Assembly: GCA_016933955.1 (NCBI GenBank)
Contig: JAFGTT010000008.1
Coordinates: 87,854-151,853, forward strand
Direction of reading: 5' to 3'
Source: Candidatus Zixiibacteriota bacterium
Lineage (GTDB): Bacteria > Zixibacteria > MSB-5A5 > GN15 > PGXB01
DNA length: 64,000 nucleotides
Part shown: positions 9,015 through 17,899 of the stretch, in pieces
How positions within the stretch are numbered: position 1 is the first letter of the stretch
How the letters are laid out: the number at the start of each line of letters is the position of its first letter
Notes under the pieces: model-generated
What the model saw: the letters and a program-made list of their open reading frames with translations, nothing else
The model's database searches: none
What the model was told of the DNA's origin: nothing
Program-made: the position numbers and the translations under genes

Positions 9015-10478
9015 ATGGATATTGCCAGCTATTCATCGGATTCGAGGGCCATTATCAAGAACGCCAAAGAAGTGGCGGCCGCCTTCAAACATCCGGAAAT
9101 AGAGGTCGAACATCTGCTTATGGCCACAGTCCGCCATGAGGGAACCGAGGTGGAATCGATCCTCAATCAGCTCGGCAAAAGCCCTTCCTTCGTGGAATCA
9201 ATTGTCGAAATCTATCTCAAGGAACAATCCTCCCGTTCGGCATCGCGCGAGGAATTGAGTATTTCCCCGGCGGTGCAGAATGTTCTGGCCCAGGCGCTTG
9301 ATGAAAGAAACCGGCTCTATGATCCGCTGGTTGAACCGGAACATATCCTGATCGCCATTTTCGACCCCAAATCGGCGTTATCACCCTATGTCCGTGACAA
9401 ACTCGATATCCAGAAAGAAATTATCTATCGGGCTATTGCCGAAAGCAAAGCGGTCGAGGAAATCGCAAGCGGTAAACCGAAAAAGGCGGAGGGCGGCGAG
9501 GAACCGGCCGAAGGTAAAAGAGATGTTTCCAAAACCCTGCGCTATTGCACCGATATGACCAACCTGGCCGCGGCCGGCGAATTCGATCCCATGATCGGCC
9601 GCGAAAAGGAGGTCCAGCAGGTCATTCAGATTTTGCTTCGCCGCCGTAAAAACAGCCCCATCCTGGTCGGCGGAGCCGGGGTGGGAAAATCGGCCATTGT
9701 CGAAGGATTCGCCCAACTGGTGATCGAAAAAAAGGTCCCCAAAGCCCTGTATGATGTGAAAGTCATGGAAGTCGATATGGGAGCGATGGTGGCCGGGGCT
9801 AAATATAAAGGCGAATTTGAGGAACGGTTCAAAGCCCTGGTCGGCGAGGTGGTTAAATCAGCCGGAAAAGTGGTTCTTTTTATAGATGAAATACATACCA
9901 TTGCCGGAGCCGGCGGGGGCGGATCGGGAATGGATGCCGCCAATCTGATCAAACCCGCCCTGGCCCGCGGTCAGATACGCCTGATCGGCGCCACCACCCA
10001 GGAAGAATACACCAAGTATCTCGAAAAAGACAAGGCTCTTGACCGCCGTTTTGAACGGGTCGTGGTGGAGCAGCCGACCATCGATGAGGCCATTCGGATT
10101 GCCCGGGGAGTGGTTCCCAAATACCAGGATCATCACCATGTGGAATTCACCTCCGAAGCCCTCTCGGCCTCGGTTAAACTGGCCAAACGTTACCTGAGTG
10201 AACGGAATCTGCCCGATGTGGCGCTGGATATTATTGACGAGGCGGCCTCCGAGTTCTGCGTTAAAAAGGAAATGGCGATCGAGCTTATACCGGCGGTCGC
10301 TGAACATATCGAGACGGTACATAAACTGATGCAGGCCTGCCAGGGGAAAGACCCGGTTAAAAACGCCGAGGATTTCGACCGGCTATATACCGCCTACGAT
10401 GCTTTTGCGCTGGCCTTTGGCAAACTGAAGGATTACTGGGGACACCGGGTTGAGGCTTCAACGGGAGAAAACTTATGA
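9015..10478 (+). CDS. tssH: ClpV N-terminal half: ClpN domain plus first AAA+ domain
   Basis: 487 aa. Residues 1-145 are a Clp N-domain with two repeats (FKHPEIEVEHLLMA and LVEPEHILIA). Residues 185-440 form the first AAA+ domain: Walker A GGAGVGKS at 219-226, Walker B VVLFIDE at 286-292, pore loop GAKYKGEFEERF. ClpV normally is one chain of about 850-900 aa that disassembles the contracted TssB/TssC sheath. Here the gene stops just after the first AAA+ domain, where the middle helical region would begin. Its TGA overlaps the ATG of the next gene (ATGA at 10475-10478), which encodes the second AAA+ domain. Both halves keep all ATPase motifs, so a working two-subunit ClpV is likely. Confidence 0.9.
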   Translation: MDIASYSSDSRAIIKNAKEVAAAFKHPEIEVEHLLMATVRHEGTEVESILNQLGKSPSFVESIVEIYLKEQSSRSASREELSISPAVQNVLAQALDERNRLYDPLVEPEHILIAIFDPKSALSPYVRDKLDIQKEIIYRAIAESKAVEEIASGKPKKAEGGEEPAEGKRDVSKTLRYCTDMTNLAAAGEFDPMIGREKEVQQVIQILLRRRKNSPILVGGAGVGKSAIVEGFAQLVIEKKVPKALYDVKVMEVDMGAMVAGAKYKGEFEERFKALVGEVVKSAGKVVLFIDEIHTIAGAGGGGSGMDAANLIKPALARGQIRLIGATTQEEYTKYLEKDKALDRRFERVVVEQPTIDEAIRIARGVVPKYQDHHHVEFTSEALSASVKLAKRYLSERNLPDVALDIIDEAASEFCVKKEMAIELIPAVAEHIETVHKLMQACQGKDPVKNAEDFDRLYTAYDAFALAFGKLKDYWGHRVEASTGENL

Positions 10479-11572
10479 CCGAAGATAGACTGCCAATCGA
10501 GGATTTGAAAAAGGAGTTTGACAAAAAAGTCGCTCTTTACGGGTCGCTGAAAACGGTGGTGGAAAACCTTCAGCCCAAAATCGAGGATCCCGATATCGCG
10601 GCGGTGGTGGCCCGGCGGACCGGGATTCCGCTGTCGAAGATGATGACCGCCGAAAAAGACCGCCTGGTGAAAATGGAGGCGGTGCTATCGGCTAAAATTA
10701 TCGGACAGGAAAACGCCATCAAGGCCATTGCCAATGCCGTGCGGAAATCCCGCGCGGGATTGAAAATGCCCAACCGCCCGGTCGGATCGTTTCTTTTCCT
10801 GGGGCCCACCGGAACCGGTAAAACCTATTTGCCCAAGCTCCTGGCCGAATTCCTGTTCGATGATAAAAACGCCATGGTGCGGATGGATATGTCGGAGTTT
10901 ATGGAAGCCCATTCGGTGGCCAAGATAATCGGTGCTCCGCCGGGATATGTCGGTTATGAGGCGGGCGGCCTGCTGACCGAAGCGGTTCGGAGGAAACCGT
11001 TTTCGATTGTTCTGTTCGATGAGGTCGAAAAGGCTCATCCCGACGTTTTCAATGTCCTTCTGCAGTTGCTTGATGACGGCCGGCTGACCGATGGCCAAGG
11101 CCGGACGGTCGATTTCTCCAACACCGTCGTGGTCCTGACCTCGAATTACGCCGCCGATAAAATTCTTGATGCCGACCGGGAGGGCCGCGAGGTTAACATG
11201 GATGAAGTCCGGTCATTTCTGTTCAGTAAGTTCCGCCCGGAATTTTTAAACCGGCTCAACGATATTATTATATACCATTCATTCACCCCGGAACAGGTGC
11301 AGAAAATCGCGGCTTTGGAATTCAAACAACTGGCCGTATTACTGAAAGACCAGCATATCGAAGCGATTTTAAGCCCGGAGGCCGAAAGCAAACTGGCCCG
11401 CGACGGGTATACCCCGGAACTGGGCGCCCGCCCGATTCAGAGGACAATCGAGCGGGATATTATCAACCGGCTCTCGGTGGAAATAATCACCGGGGCGATT
11501 GTCCCGGGCGATAAAATTCTGATAGATGTCAGGGATGAAGTTTATATCTTTACCAAACGAGAAAAGTCTTAA
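10475..11572 (+). CDS. tssH: ClpV C-terminal half: second AAA+ domain
   Basis: 365 aa. Residues 8-45 are a short helical remnant of the middle domain, then VARRTGIPLSKM, the usual linker. The second AAA+ domain follows with Walker A GPTGTGKT at 110-117, Walker B at 177-183 (IVLFDEVEKAHPD), arginine-finger segment FRPEFLNRLND, and the D2-small-domain motif GARPIQRTIER. The start is backed by GGGAG at 10463-10467, seven bases before the ATG, inside the preceding gene, so the two halves are translationally coupled and made in matched amounts. No slippery heptamer is present at the junction, which argues against programmed frameshifting. The combined length of about 850 aa equals a normal ClpV. 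Confidence 0.9.
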   Translation: MTEDRLPIEDLKKEFDKKVALYGSLKTVVENLQPKIEDPDIAAVVARRTGIPLSKMMTAEKDRLVKMEAVLSAKIIGQENAIKAIANAVRKSRAGLKMPNRPVGSFLFLGPTGTGKTYLPKLLAEFLFDDKNAMVRMDMSEFMEAHSVAKIIGAPPGYVGYEAGGLLTEAVRRKPFSIVLFDEVEKAHPDVFNVLLQLLDDGRLTDGQGRTVDFSNTVVVLTSNYAADKILDADREGREVNMDEVRSFLFSKFRPEFLNRLNDIIIYHSFTPEQVQKIAALEFKQLAVLLKDQHIEAILSPEAESKLARDGYTPELGARPIQRTIERDIINRLSVEIITGAIVPGDKILIDVRDEVYIFTKREKS

Positions 11573-11595
11573 TTTTAATTACAATGGAGGAATAA

Positions 11596-12036
11596 ATGGC
11601 AAAATTTATTCTTGGTGCAACCGAGCGAATCAAAAAAGATGATTCTATCCCGGTTGAGCTTCTGCCGTCCAACAAATTGCTCTATGTGGCCAAGCTCAAC
11701 AACAGCGAGGATCCCGATCCGACTCCGGCCAAATGCCAGAATCTCAAGGAAGTTTTCGAGAAGTTCCGGCCTTCGTTTTCCACCGAACTGGAGACAACCG
11801 ACGGTGAACCGGTCAATGCCAAATTCGAGATCAAGGCCATGAAGGATTTCACCTCCAAGGAATTGATCGAGAAAAATGACTATCTCCAGAAGACGTACTA
11901 TAGCAAGGAGATGATTGCCGATCTGGATAAGCAACTCAAGAAAAACAATGCCTTGAAGAAAACGCTGTCCGACGAGGAAAAGAAAAAAGCCCTCTTGAAG
12001 GCGGCCAAATATTACATAGACCTTCTGACCGAATAG
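11596..12036 (+). CDS. tssB: T6SS sheath small subunit TssB
   Basis: 146 aa, slightly shorter than most TssB/VipA (about 160-175). It has the family pattern: a beta-rich N-terminal part, a central FRPSF motif (the TssB signature region), then helices ending LLKAAKYYIDLLTE. The start follows AATGGAGGAATAA, a near-perfect ribosome binding site. It lies immediately before tssC, the usual order, and after clpV. TssB and TssC co-polymerise into the contractile sheath. Confidence 0.9.
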   Translation: MAKFILGATERIKKDDSIPVELLPSNKLLYVAKLNNSEDPDPTPAKCQNLKEVFEKFRPSFSTELETTDGEPVNAKFEIKAMKDFTSKELIEKNDYLQKTYYSKEMIADLDKQLKKNNALKKTLSDEEKKKALLKAAKYYIDLLTE

Positions 12037-12053
12037 AAGCGAGGTGATTATAA

Positions 12054-13478
12054 ATGGGTGAAGAAGAAAAACTGCAGCCGCAACAATCCGAAGCCGCCGA
12101 GGTCAAACCCGCCGCACCGGCAATGGAGAAAGTGTCCGATGAGGAATTCGCCTCAATCTTGAGTGATACTTTCGGTGATTTCAGCAAACTGGCGGCCCTG
12201 TTGCCGTCATTCAAAACCGCCGAGGGCGATCTGGTCCGGGGAGTCGAATGGCTGGACCCCAAAAAGGACTTCCAGCGCAAGGAATTCTTAACCAAAAAGG
12301 ATTTCGAGAATCAGCGGAAACTTCTGGCCGAACGCCTGAAAATCTGGATGGAAGCGCTCGGGGCTTCCGACAATCTCGATGATATCCGCAAGACTCTCAA
12401 TGAAAAAGCCACCGCTCTCGAGACCAACCTGGAAAAGAACATGAAAAAGGTTCACCGGGCCGGCCGCGAGCTGGAAACCACCTACCGGGCCATCGACAAA
12501 TTTTTCGCCAACGCTCAGGCTGAACCGGATGAGAAGGTCAATGCTTATTTCGCCAATCTGGGTATCGAGCAATTGACCGATCCCAATGACCGCGAGAAGT
12601 TCGAGGAGTTAACCAGGGCCATTTCCGATCTGTACCGCGAATGGAGTATCAAGGAATGTTTCTCGATGGCCGTTATCCCCGGTTATCTGGGCAGTGTCGA
12701 AAATATCGACACTGTGGCGCGCCAGCTGGGTTTGCCCAACAAGGTTCATGTCATGACCGATCTGCCGAATTTCGAGAAGTTCGAGGAAGTCATGGACATG
12801 CTCGAGGACCCGGCTTATGCCAACCTTCCTGGGATCGACAGCTACAAGCAGTATGTCTCGGTTTTCGCCAACTATATCATGGCCCGCAATGCCAATCAGT
12901 ATGAGGACGAGGACATGTGGATTCCACCGTCAGCGGCGGTGGCCGGGAAGATGTACCAGGGTGATATGAATGTCGGTATGCAACAGCCGATGGCCGGTTT
13001 CAAACACGGTAAGATCAATGATGCCAAGTATCTCCGGTTCAAGGCAAATCAACCTGATGCCAGCAAGATAAACGAGAAGGGTGTCAATCCGATGGTCAAT
13101 TTCGAAGGCTCGGCCGTGGCCATGGGTTCATCGACCCTGTTCACCAAAGAGACATTCAACGTCTATTCGATCCGGCGAACATATGACTATGTTTACAAAA
13201 CTCTGCGCAACTATCTCAACAAGCAAACCTTCTCGGTTATCGACCAGAAATTCGTCGATTCCATGAGACGGGATATCGACAAATTCATGAAGGCCATCTC
13301 CGGTGGGGATAACATCCTTCAGGACTACAAGGTCGAGATTTTTGCCGATGAGGAGATGCGCAAGAGGCAGGAGATCGATATCAAGGTCGCCCTTAATCCG
13401 AAATATCCGGCGCGAACCTTCAACATCGAATTCGCGGCCTGGAACGAAGATAACCAGACTAACGTCAAAGATAAATAG
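12054..13478 (+). CDS. tssC: T6SS sheath large subunit TssC
   Basis: 474 aa, typical for TssC/VipB (EvpB family). The N-terminal about 30 residues are an extended acidic/proline segment, as in other TssC where the N-terminal arm links to neighbouring subunits. The C-terminal half carries the conserved-looking run from GSSTLFTKETFNVYSIRRTYDYV to the final beta strand YPARTFNIEFAAW. The ATG at 12054 has GAGGTGA upstream. It forms the outer sheath with TssB and is followed by a strong hairpin before hcp. Confidence 0.92.
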   Translation: MGEEEKLQPQQSEAAEVKPAAPAMEKVSDEEFASILSDTFGDFSKLAALLPSFKTAEGDLVRGVEWLDPKKDFQRKEFLTKKDFENQRKLLAERLKIWMEALGASDNLDDIRKTLNEKATALETNLEKNMKKVHRAGRELETTYRAIDKFFANAQAEPDEKVNAYFANLGIEQLTDPNDREKFEELTRAISDLYREWSIKECFSMAVIPGYLGSVENIDTVARQLGLPNKVHVMTDLPNFEKFEEVMDMLEDPAYANLPGIDSYKQYVSVFANYIMARNANQYEDEDMWIPPSAAVAGKMYQGDMNVGMQQPMAGFKHGKINDAKYLRFKANQPDASKINEKGVNPMVNFEGSAVAMGSSTLFTKETFNVYSIRRTYDYVYKTLRNYLNKQTFSVIDQKFVDSMRRDIDKFMKAISGGDNILQDYKVEIFADEEMRKRQEIDIKVALNPKYPARTFNIEFAAWNEDNQTNVKDK

Positions 13479-13488
13479 CAATACGGAT

Positions 13489-13513
13489 CCGGGCGTATTT
13501 ACCATACGCCCGG
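13489..13513 (+). terminator. GC-rich hairpin between tssC and hcp
   Basis: CCGGGCGTA, loop TTTACCA, TACGCCCGG: a perfect nine-base-pair stem. No T-tract follows, so it is more likely an RNA processing or stabilising element, or a partial terminator, than a full stop. It may set tssC and hcp transcript levels apart. Confidence 0.55.
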
Positions 13514-13566
13514 CGAAAATTAGAATATTTAAGAATAACCCAAAACCCTGAAGAGGAGAGCCTGTT

Positions 13567-13977
13567 ATGGCAAGGAGACCAATTCTTGAGATCGACGGCG
13601 TTCCCTACAAGAACGTGTACGAAATTTCTTATGACCTGTATACCGCCAAGGACGAAACCGGCCGACCGGCCGACCGGGCCCATGCCGGAACCATCAAGGT
13701 CAAAATCGAATCCGATAAGGACGGTAACGTCGATATCGCCCGCTGGGCCATGGATACCAGCAAACCGAATTGGAAAGGCGGCAAAGTGGTCTTCAAGAAC
13801 CCCGATGACGCCACCATGAAGGAATTGACATGGGAGGAAGGCTTCATTACCAAATTCGAAGAGACCATCCCGCATGTCAAAGATCGTCCCGATGAGCAGA
13901 TTTGCCAGTATTTCGAGATTTCCTGTCACAAGCTGACCATCGGTGATGCCGAAATAGATAATCGCTGGGAAGAATAA
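13567..13977 (+). CDS. tssD: T6SS tube protein Hcp/TssD (Bacteroidetes-like type)
   Basis: 136 aa. It begins ARRPILEIDGVPYKNVYEIS and has alternating strands with the segment GTIKVKIESD and a final YFEISCHKLTIGDAEIDNRWEE, the short tube-protein pattern I associate with TssD of Bacteroidetes (T6SSiii) rather than with proteobacterial Hcp of about 165-172 aa. The start is supported by AAGAGGAGAG. It sits between the sheath genes and vgrG, and is flanked on both sides by strong GC-rich hairpins, consistent with a highly expressed tube subunit. Confidence 0.82.
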   Translation: MARRPILEIDGVPYKNVYEISYDLYTAKDETGRPADRAHAGTIKVKIESDKDGNVDIARWAMDTSKPNWKGGKVVFKNPDDATMKELTWEEGFITKFEETIPHVKDRPDEQICQYFEISCHKLTIGDAEIDNRWEE

Positions 13978-13990
13978 TTTTCCCGGAATG

Positions 13991-14014
13991 GTCGGGCGGC
14001 GATAGCCGCCCGAC
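13991..14014 (+). terminator. GC-rich hairpin between hcp and vgrG
   Basis: GTCGGGCGGC, loop GATA, GCCGCCCGAC: a perfect ten-base-pair stem 13 bases after the hcp stop. No T-run follows, so it probably protects the 3' end of hcp mRNA or attenuates readthrough into vgrG. Confidence 0.55.
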
Positions 14015-14043
14015 TGCTGAACCATTAAAGACCTGGTAGTATT

Positions 14044-15825
14044 ATGGCGGAAAAAATGCCCCTGGATCCCAAGGCCGATGCCCGTGAAAAAGGCGGCGGC
14101 GAGGAGAAAAAACAATCGATCTTGAACACCCCGGCCGAATGCACCCTGGTGATCGATGGCCGACAGATTAAATATGATATCGCCCGATTGGAAATCAAAC
14201 AAACCATCGACGGCCATCATATCATGAAACTGCGCGCCCACCAACAGGGCCAGATTTCCGCCGCGGCCGATTTCGCCGATCAGATACCATATGCCGATTA
14301 TCTCGGTAAATCCGTCTCGATTACCATTAAGCCGACCGGAGGGATGGTCGATGCCGCCCGGGAGCATGGTTTTATCGGGGTGATTACTCAAATTGATCTC
14401 GACAACAGTATCGACGCTCTCAACCAGACCATGGTCACCGCCGCCAGTCCGACGGTTTCCATGGATGGCGCCGAACATAATGTTTTTTATCGCGACCAGA
14501 GCGCATCGGATATAATCGGGGCCATTCTGAGAAAACACCCCCTCACCCTCGGCAAGATCGAATCATCGAGCGGCACGCTCGCTTTCAGTGTTCAGTATCG
14601 CGAAACGGATTATGAATATGTCATGCGGCTGGCCGCCTCCGGCGGCCTGTTTGCCCTTTATGACGGCAAAGAATTCCGGGTGGTGAAAGCCAATTCCTCC
14701 AATGCCGAAGAACTGGTTTGGAGGGAATCGCTGGGCGCCTTCAGTGTCGGACTGGGTACCGCTCCGGCGGAATTCAATGCCCGGGTTTATAACTACGAGC
14801 AGAAAAAAACCTATACTCAGGATACCGCCTCATTATCGCAACAGGCCTCGCTGTCGAATCTCTCGCGGATTTCTCCCGAAGCCTCGAAAAAGATTTTTTC
14901 CGAATCCGGTTTTTCCGCCGCGCCGGCCGTGGTCGATGATGCCCAGTCACTGGACGGAACCCTGCAGAAAGAAAGACTGCGGGCGATGGGCCGGATGATT
15001 GTCTGCAAAGGACAGTCGAATATTCCCCGCCTGTCGGTCGGGCGTTGCGCCAAGATCAAGGGGATGAAAAATTTCGACGGGATGTACTGGGTGACGGCAG
15101 TTACCCATATTTACGACGACACCGGGTACTATAACACTTTTCAATGCACCCCGGTCGATATCGCCTACCCGGCCGCCCGCTCCTCCCGAAAACCGGCCAC
15201 TCACCTGCAGATGGCGGTTGTGGTGGACAACAACGATCCCGATAAACTGGGAAGAATCAAGGTTAAATTCCCCTGGAATGAATCCGATGAGACACCGTGG
15301 GTCAGGCTGGCGGTCCCTCATGCCGGCGATAAACGCGGTTGGCTCAGCCTGCCGGAAATCGATGATGAGGTGTTGATCGGCTACGAGCAGAATAATCCCG
15401 ACCTGCCCATCGCCCTGGCCGCCCTTTATAACAAGGAGACCGCTCTTCCGGCCGATCCCGGAGGTTCCAATGATTTCAAGGTCTTCGTCACCCGGAGCGG
15501 CAATCAGATATATATGAGCGATGAGGACGGAAAAGAGGAAATAAAGATCCTTCAGAAAGGTGATAAAAATCAGATCGTCCTGCAGCTTTCCGGCCCGAGC
15601 ATCACCATCAAGAGCGATGGCGGCGATATCAGCCTTGAGGCCAAAAATATCACTATCAAGGCCGATGAGGCGATTAAGCTCGAAGGCGGGAAAGACGTTA
15701 ATGCTAAAGCCGGAGCCAATCTTAAAATTGAAGCTTCGGCCAATATGGATTTAAAAGCCTCGGCCATGATGACCGTTGACGGAGGCATGACCACCGTTAA
15801 AGGACAACCCCTCCAGCTCAATTAA
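14044..15825 (+). CDS. tssI: T6SS spike protein VgrG/TssI
   Basis: 593 aa. The first about 340 residues are gp27-like. Residues 380-470 are the gp5/gpV-type OB fold: HLQMAVVVDNNDPDKLGRIK, then VKFPW, then TPWVRLAVPHAG and LPEIDDEVLIGYEQNNPDLP, all typical of VgrG. The last about 110 residues form a repetitive beta-helix (strands around ITIKSDGGDISLEAKNITIK). There is no catalytic extension, so this is a structural spike rather than an evolved VgrG. A PAAR cap would be expected, but none is seen in the window. It lies eight bases before tssE. Confidence 0.9.
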   Translation: MAEKMPLDPKADAREKGGGEEKKQSILNTPAECTLVIDGRQIKYDIARLEIKQTIDGHHIMKLRAHQQGQISAAADFADQIPYADYLGKSVSITIKPTGGMVDAAREHGFIGVITQIDLDNSIDALNQTMVTAASPTVSMDGAEHNVFYRDQSASDIIGAILRKHPLTLGKIESSSGTLAFSVQYRETDYEYVMRLAASGGLFALYDGKEFRVVKANSSNAEELVWRESLGAFSVGLGTAPAEFNARVYNYEQKKTYTQDTASLSQQASLSNLSRISPEASKKIFSESGFSAAPAVVDDAQSLDGTLQKERLRAMGRMIVCKGQSNIPRLSVGRCAKIKGMKNFDGMYWVTAVTHIYDDTGYYNTFQCTPVDIAYPAARSSRKPATHLQMAVVVDNNDPDKLGRIKVKFPWNESDETPWVRLAVPHAGDKRGWLSLPEIDDEVLIGYEQNNPDLPIALAALYNKETALPADPGGSNDFKVFVTRSGNQIYMSDEDGKEEIKILQKGDKNQIVLQLSGPSITIKSDGGDISLEAKNITIKADEAIKLEGGKDVNAKAGANLKIEASANMDLKASAMMTVDGGMTTVKGQPLQLN

Positions 15826-15833
15826 GCAAGCCC

Positions 15834-16208
15834 ATGGAATATTTAACCCTACCATTTGTTCTGCGCAAAGGTTACCTGGATAAGACCGATCTCTACGAGT
15901 CGATCTCCTATTCCATCGGCCTTTTATTAAGCAGCCGCCCGGGCACCATGCTGTTCGATCCCGAATACGGATGCGATATCTGGGACAAGGAATTTTCCGA
16001 TGTCTTGACCGCCAACAAGGCCGATCTCCGGGCCAATGTCAGGAATGCGATCGATAGATATGAAAAACGACTGTACAATGTTTCTATCTCCATCGGCGAT
16101 GTCGATAGCAGCCCCACCCATACTCTCGGCCTGGTGGTTAAAGTCACGGGCAATTATCGCGACAACGGCGAGGAAAAAAAATACGGTGAAGCTTTTAAAA
16201 TTGGATAA
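15834..16208 (+). CDS. tssE: T6SS baseplate protein TssE (gp25-like)
   Basis: 124 aa of the GPW/gp25 family, the wedge component that nucleates the sheath. Visible family pattern: an N-terminal LPF region, SISYSIGLLLSSRPGTMLFDPEYGCDI (the conserved 'RPGxxxxxPxxG' stretch), then a helix and two strands at the end. It follows vgrG by eight bases and has no strong ribosome binding site, so it may depend on coupling to vgrG translation. Confidence 0.88.
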   Translation: MEYLTLPFVLRKGYLDKTDLYESISYSIGLLLSSRPGTMLFDPEYGCDIWDKEFSDVLTANKADLRANVRNAIDRYEKRLYNVSISIGDVDSSPTHTLGLVVKVTGNYRDNGEEKKYGEAFKIG

Positions 16209-16228
16209 TCAGGAAGAAATCAGAAACC

Positions 16229-17899
16229 ATGCCCGAACATAAATCCCGTACCCGGGAACAAATATTTGCCGAGATGCATCGCGAACTGCGAAACTGGAAT
16301 CAGGATATTCCGGAGTCGCCGGACCGCATGGACCCGATCCTGAAAATTCTTCTCCAGCTTTATTCACAGCAACTGGCCCGGATCGATACCCGTCTCGACC
16401 AGGTCTGGACGGTGGCCACCAACGCTCTGATAAAATCGCTCCTTCCGGAAAGCAAACGCTGGCCGGTCCCGGCCTTTACGGTGATGCGTTGCGCCCCGAC
16501 TGATCCGGTGGTGGTGGTCGATCGCCACACCCGTTTCTTTCATCGCGACGATCGCGAGGGCGGCCAGACTTTTTTCTTCTCACCCCGGCGAACCGAAAAC
16601 CTGGTATCTGCCCGGGTCAAACATGTCTTTATGAAAATCGACAACACCCTGGTCGATTTGTCTCCCTCGAGTCTTGAGGGAAGCTCCACCCACACCCGGA
16701 TCCAGATAACTCCACCGGGCGGACAGGCCACCGAGATATATCTGGCCATCGAGCATTACGGGCCGGCGGCGAATTTTAAAAATGCCGCTATCTTCCTCAA
16801 GGGCAATCCCGATGCGCTCAAACAACTGCGCTGGGCTTACTGGCTTCCCGGAACGGCTTCGGGCCGGTATCTGGAAAAGGCCTCGTTCTGTCCCGGCCTG
16901 ACCAGCAATCTGGAAACCATGTTTACCGAACACGGACGGCCGATTAACTGGGGCGGGCTTAGAAGCAGTACCGACCTGTTCAAACCGCTCGAAAATAATT
17001 TTGTCGTTATTCCGGATAAATTCACCGGCGGTTGGGAGCCGGGACCGCCATCCGAGGAATTGGCCGCCCTGGTCGCCCGGAACAGCATCAATCTGGCAAC
17101 CGATAACGAAAACACCTACTGGATTCGCCTGCAGTTACCCCGCGGGGGTAATAAATCGAGCCTGATGTCATCCTTTGAAGTGAATTTTAACTGCTTTGTG
17201 GTTATAAATAAAAACGAGTTGACCCTGTTCAAACATACCGGCGGCAATCGCCTGGTGGAAATCGAACTGCCCGAGAAAATCTCGAATATTCTCGAAATTA
17301 TCGATGTCGTCGATTCCAATGGCCGCACTTATTTCCCGCATCACGAGGCCGTGGCCGACCCGGAACAGAAATTCTATTCACTGGAGGAACGCCGGGATAA
17401 GCTGGTCCTCTGGTTCGATTTCTCTCAAGGGATAGAATTGCCCCCGGATTCCATTACCGTCAATTATGCCGTTACTGCCGGAACCGATGCCAACGGCATT
17501 GAAGCCGGTAAAATCAGCGAGTTGTACGAGAACCATCCCGGAATCACTTCCGTCGAGAATATTATCCCGGCCTCGGGGGCTATTCCGGCCCGGACCGAGG
17601 AGCAGATTCTAACCGAGGTTTCGGCGCGATTGCGGAGTCGTGATCGGGCTTTGAGTTTTGCCGAGGTTGCCAACTGGACGAAGACCTTCGATCCCCGGAT
17701 TACTGCGGCAGTTTGTGAAAACGGAATCGAGCGGGCCGATCACGGAGTCCGGCGGTGTATTATCGTAACCATCAAAATAAAAAACAGCGAATTTTATTCC
17801 GATGATGAAATCGCCCTGTTGCAAACCCGGCTGAACAGTTTCCTGAAAGAGCGCTCGCCGGTTAACACCCATTACCGGATTCTGGTTGAAAAGGTATGA
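16229..17899 (+). CDS. tssF: T6SS baseplate protein TssF
   Basis: 556 aa, close to the usual about 590. The N-terminal segment shows the conserved helical pattern (RELRNWNQDIPESPDRMDPI, then LYSQQLARID). The middle is beta-rich and the end (SFLKERSPVNTHYRILV) is typical. Its stop overlaps the tssG start (ATGA), as in many T6SS loci where TssF and TssG form the wedge complex together. Canonical TssF begins near the sequence FxxELxxL; here the start ATG at 16229 gives MPEHKSRTREQ, which is acceptable. Confidence 0.88.
   Translation: MPEHKSRTREQIFAEMHRELRNWNQDIPESPDRMDPILKILLQLYSQQLARIDTRLDQVWTVATNALIKSLLPESKRWPVPAFTVMRCAPTDPVVVVDRHTRFFHRDDREGGQTFFFSPRRTENLVSARVKHVFMKIDNTLVDLSPSSLEGSSTHTRIQITPPGGQATEIYLAIEHYGPAANFKNAAIFLKGNPDALKQLRWAYWLPGTASGRYLEKASFCPGLTSNLETMFTEHGRPINWGGLRSSTDLFKPLENNFVVIPDKFTGGWEPGPPSEELAALVARNSINLATDNENTYWIRLQLPRGGNKSSLMSSFEVNFNCFVVINKNELTLFKHTGGNRLVEIELPEKISNILEIIDVVDSNGRTYFPHHEAVADPEQKFYSLEERRDKLVLWFDFSQGIELPPDSITVNYAVTAGTDANGIEAGKISELYENHPGITSVENIIPASGAIPARTEEQILTEVSARLRSRDRALSFAEVANWTKTFDPRITAAVCENGIERADHGVRRCIIVTIKIKNSEFYSDDEIALLQTRLNSFLKERSPVNTHYRILVEKV

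Noticed and set aside
10463..10480. Programmed frameshift at the ClpV junction
   Set aside because: No slippery heptamer; instead a ribosome site plus ATGA overlap, which fits reinitiation.
13465..14538. 357-aa minus-strand open frame across hcp and vgrG
   Set aside because: Antisense to two strongly supported T6SS genes; it also covers both hairpins.
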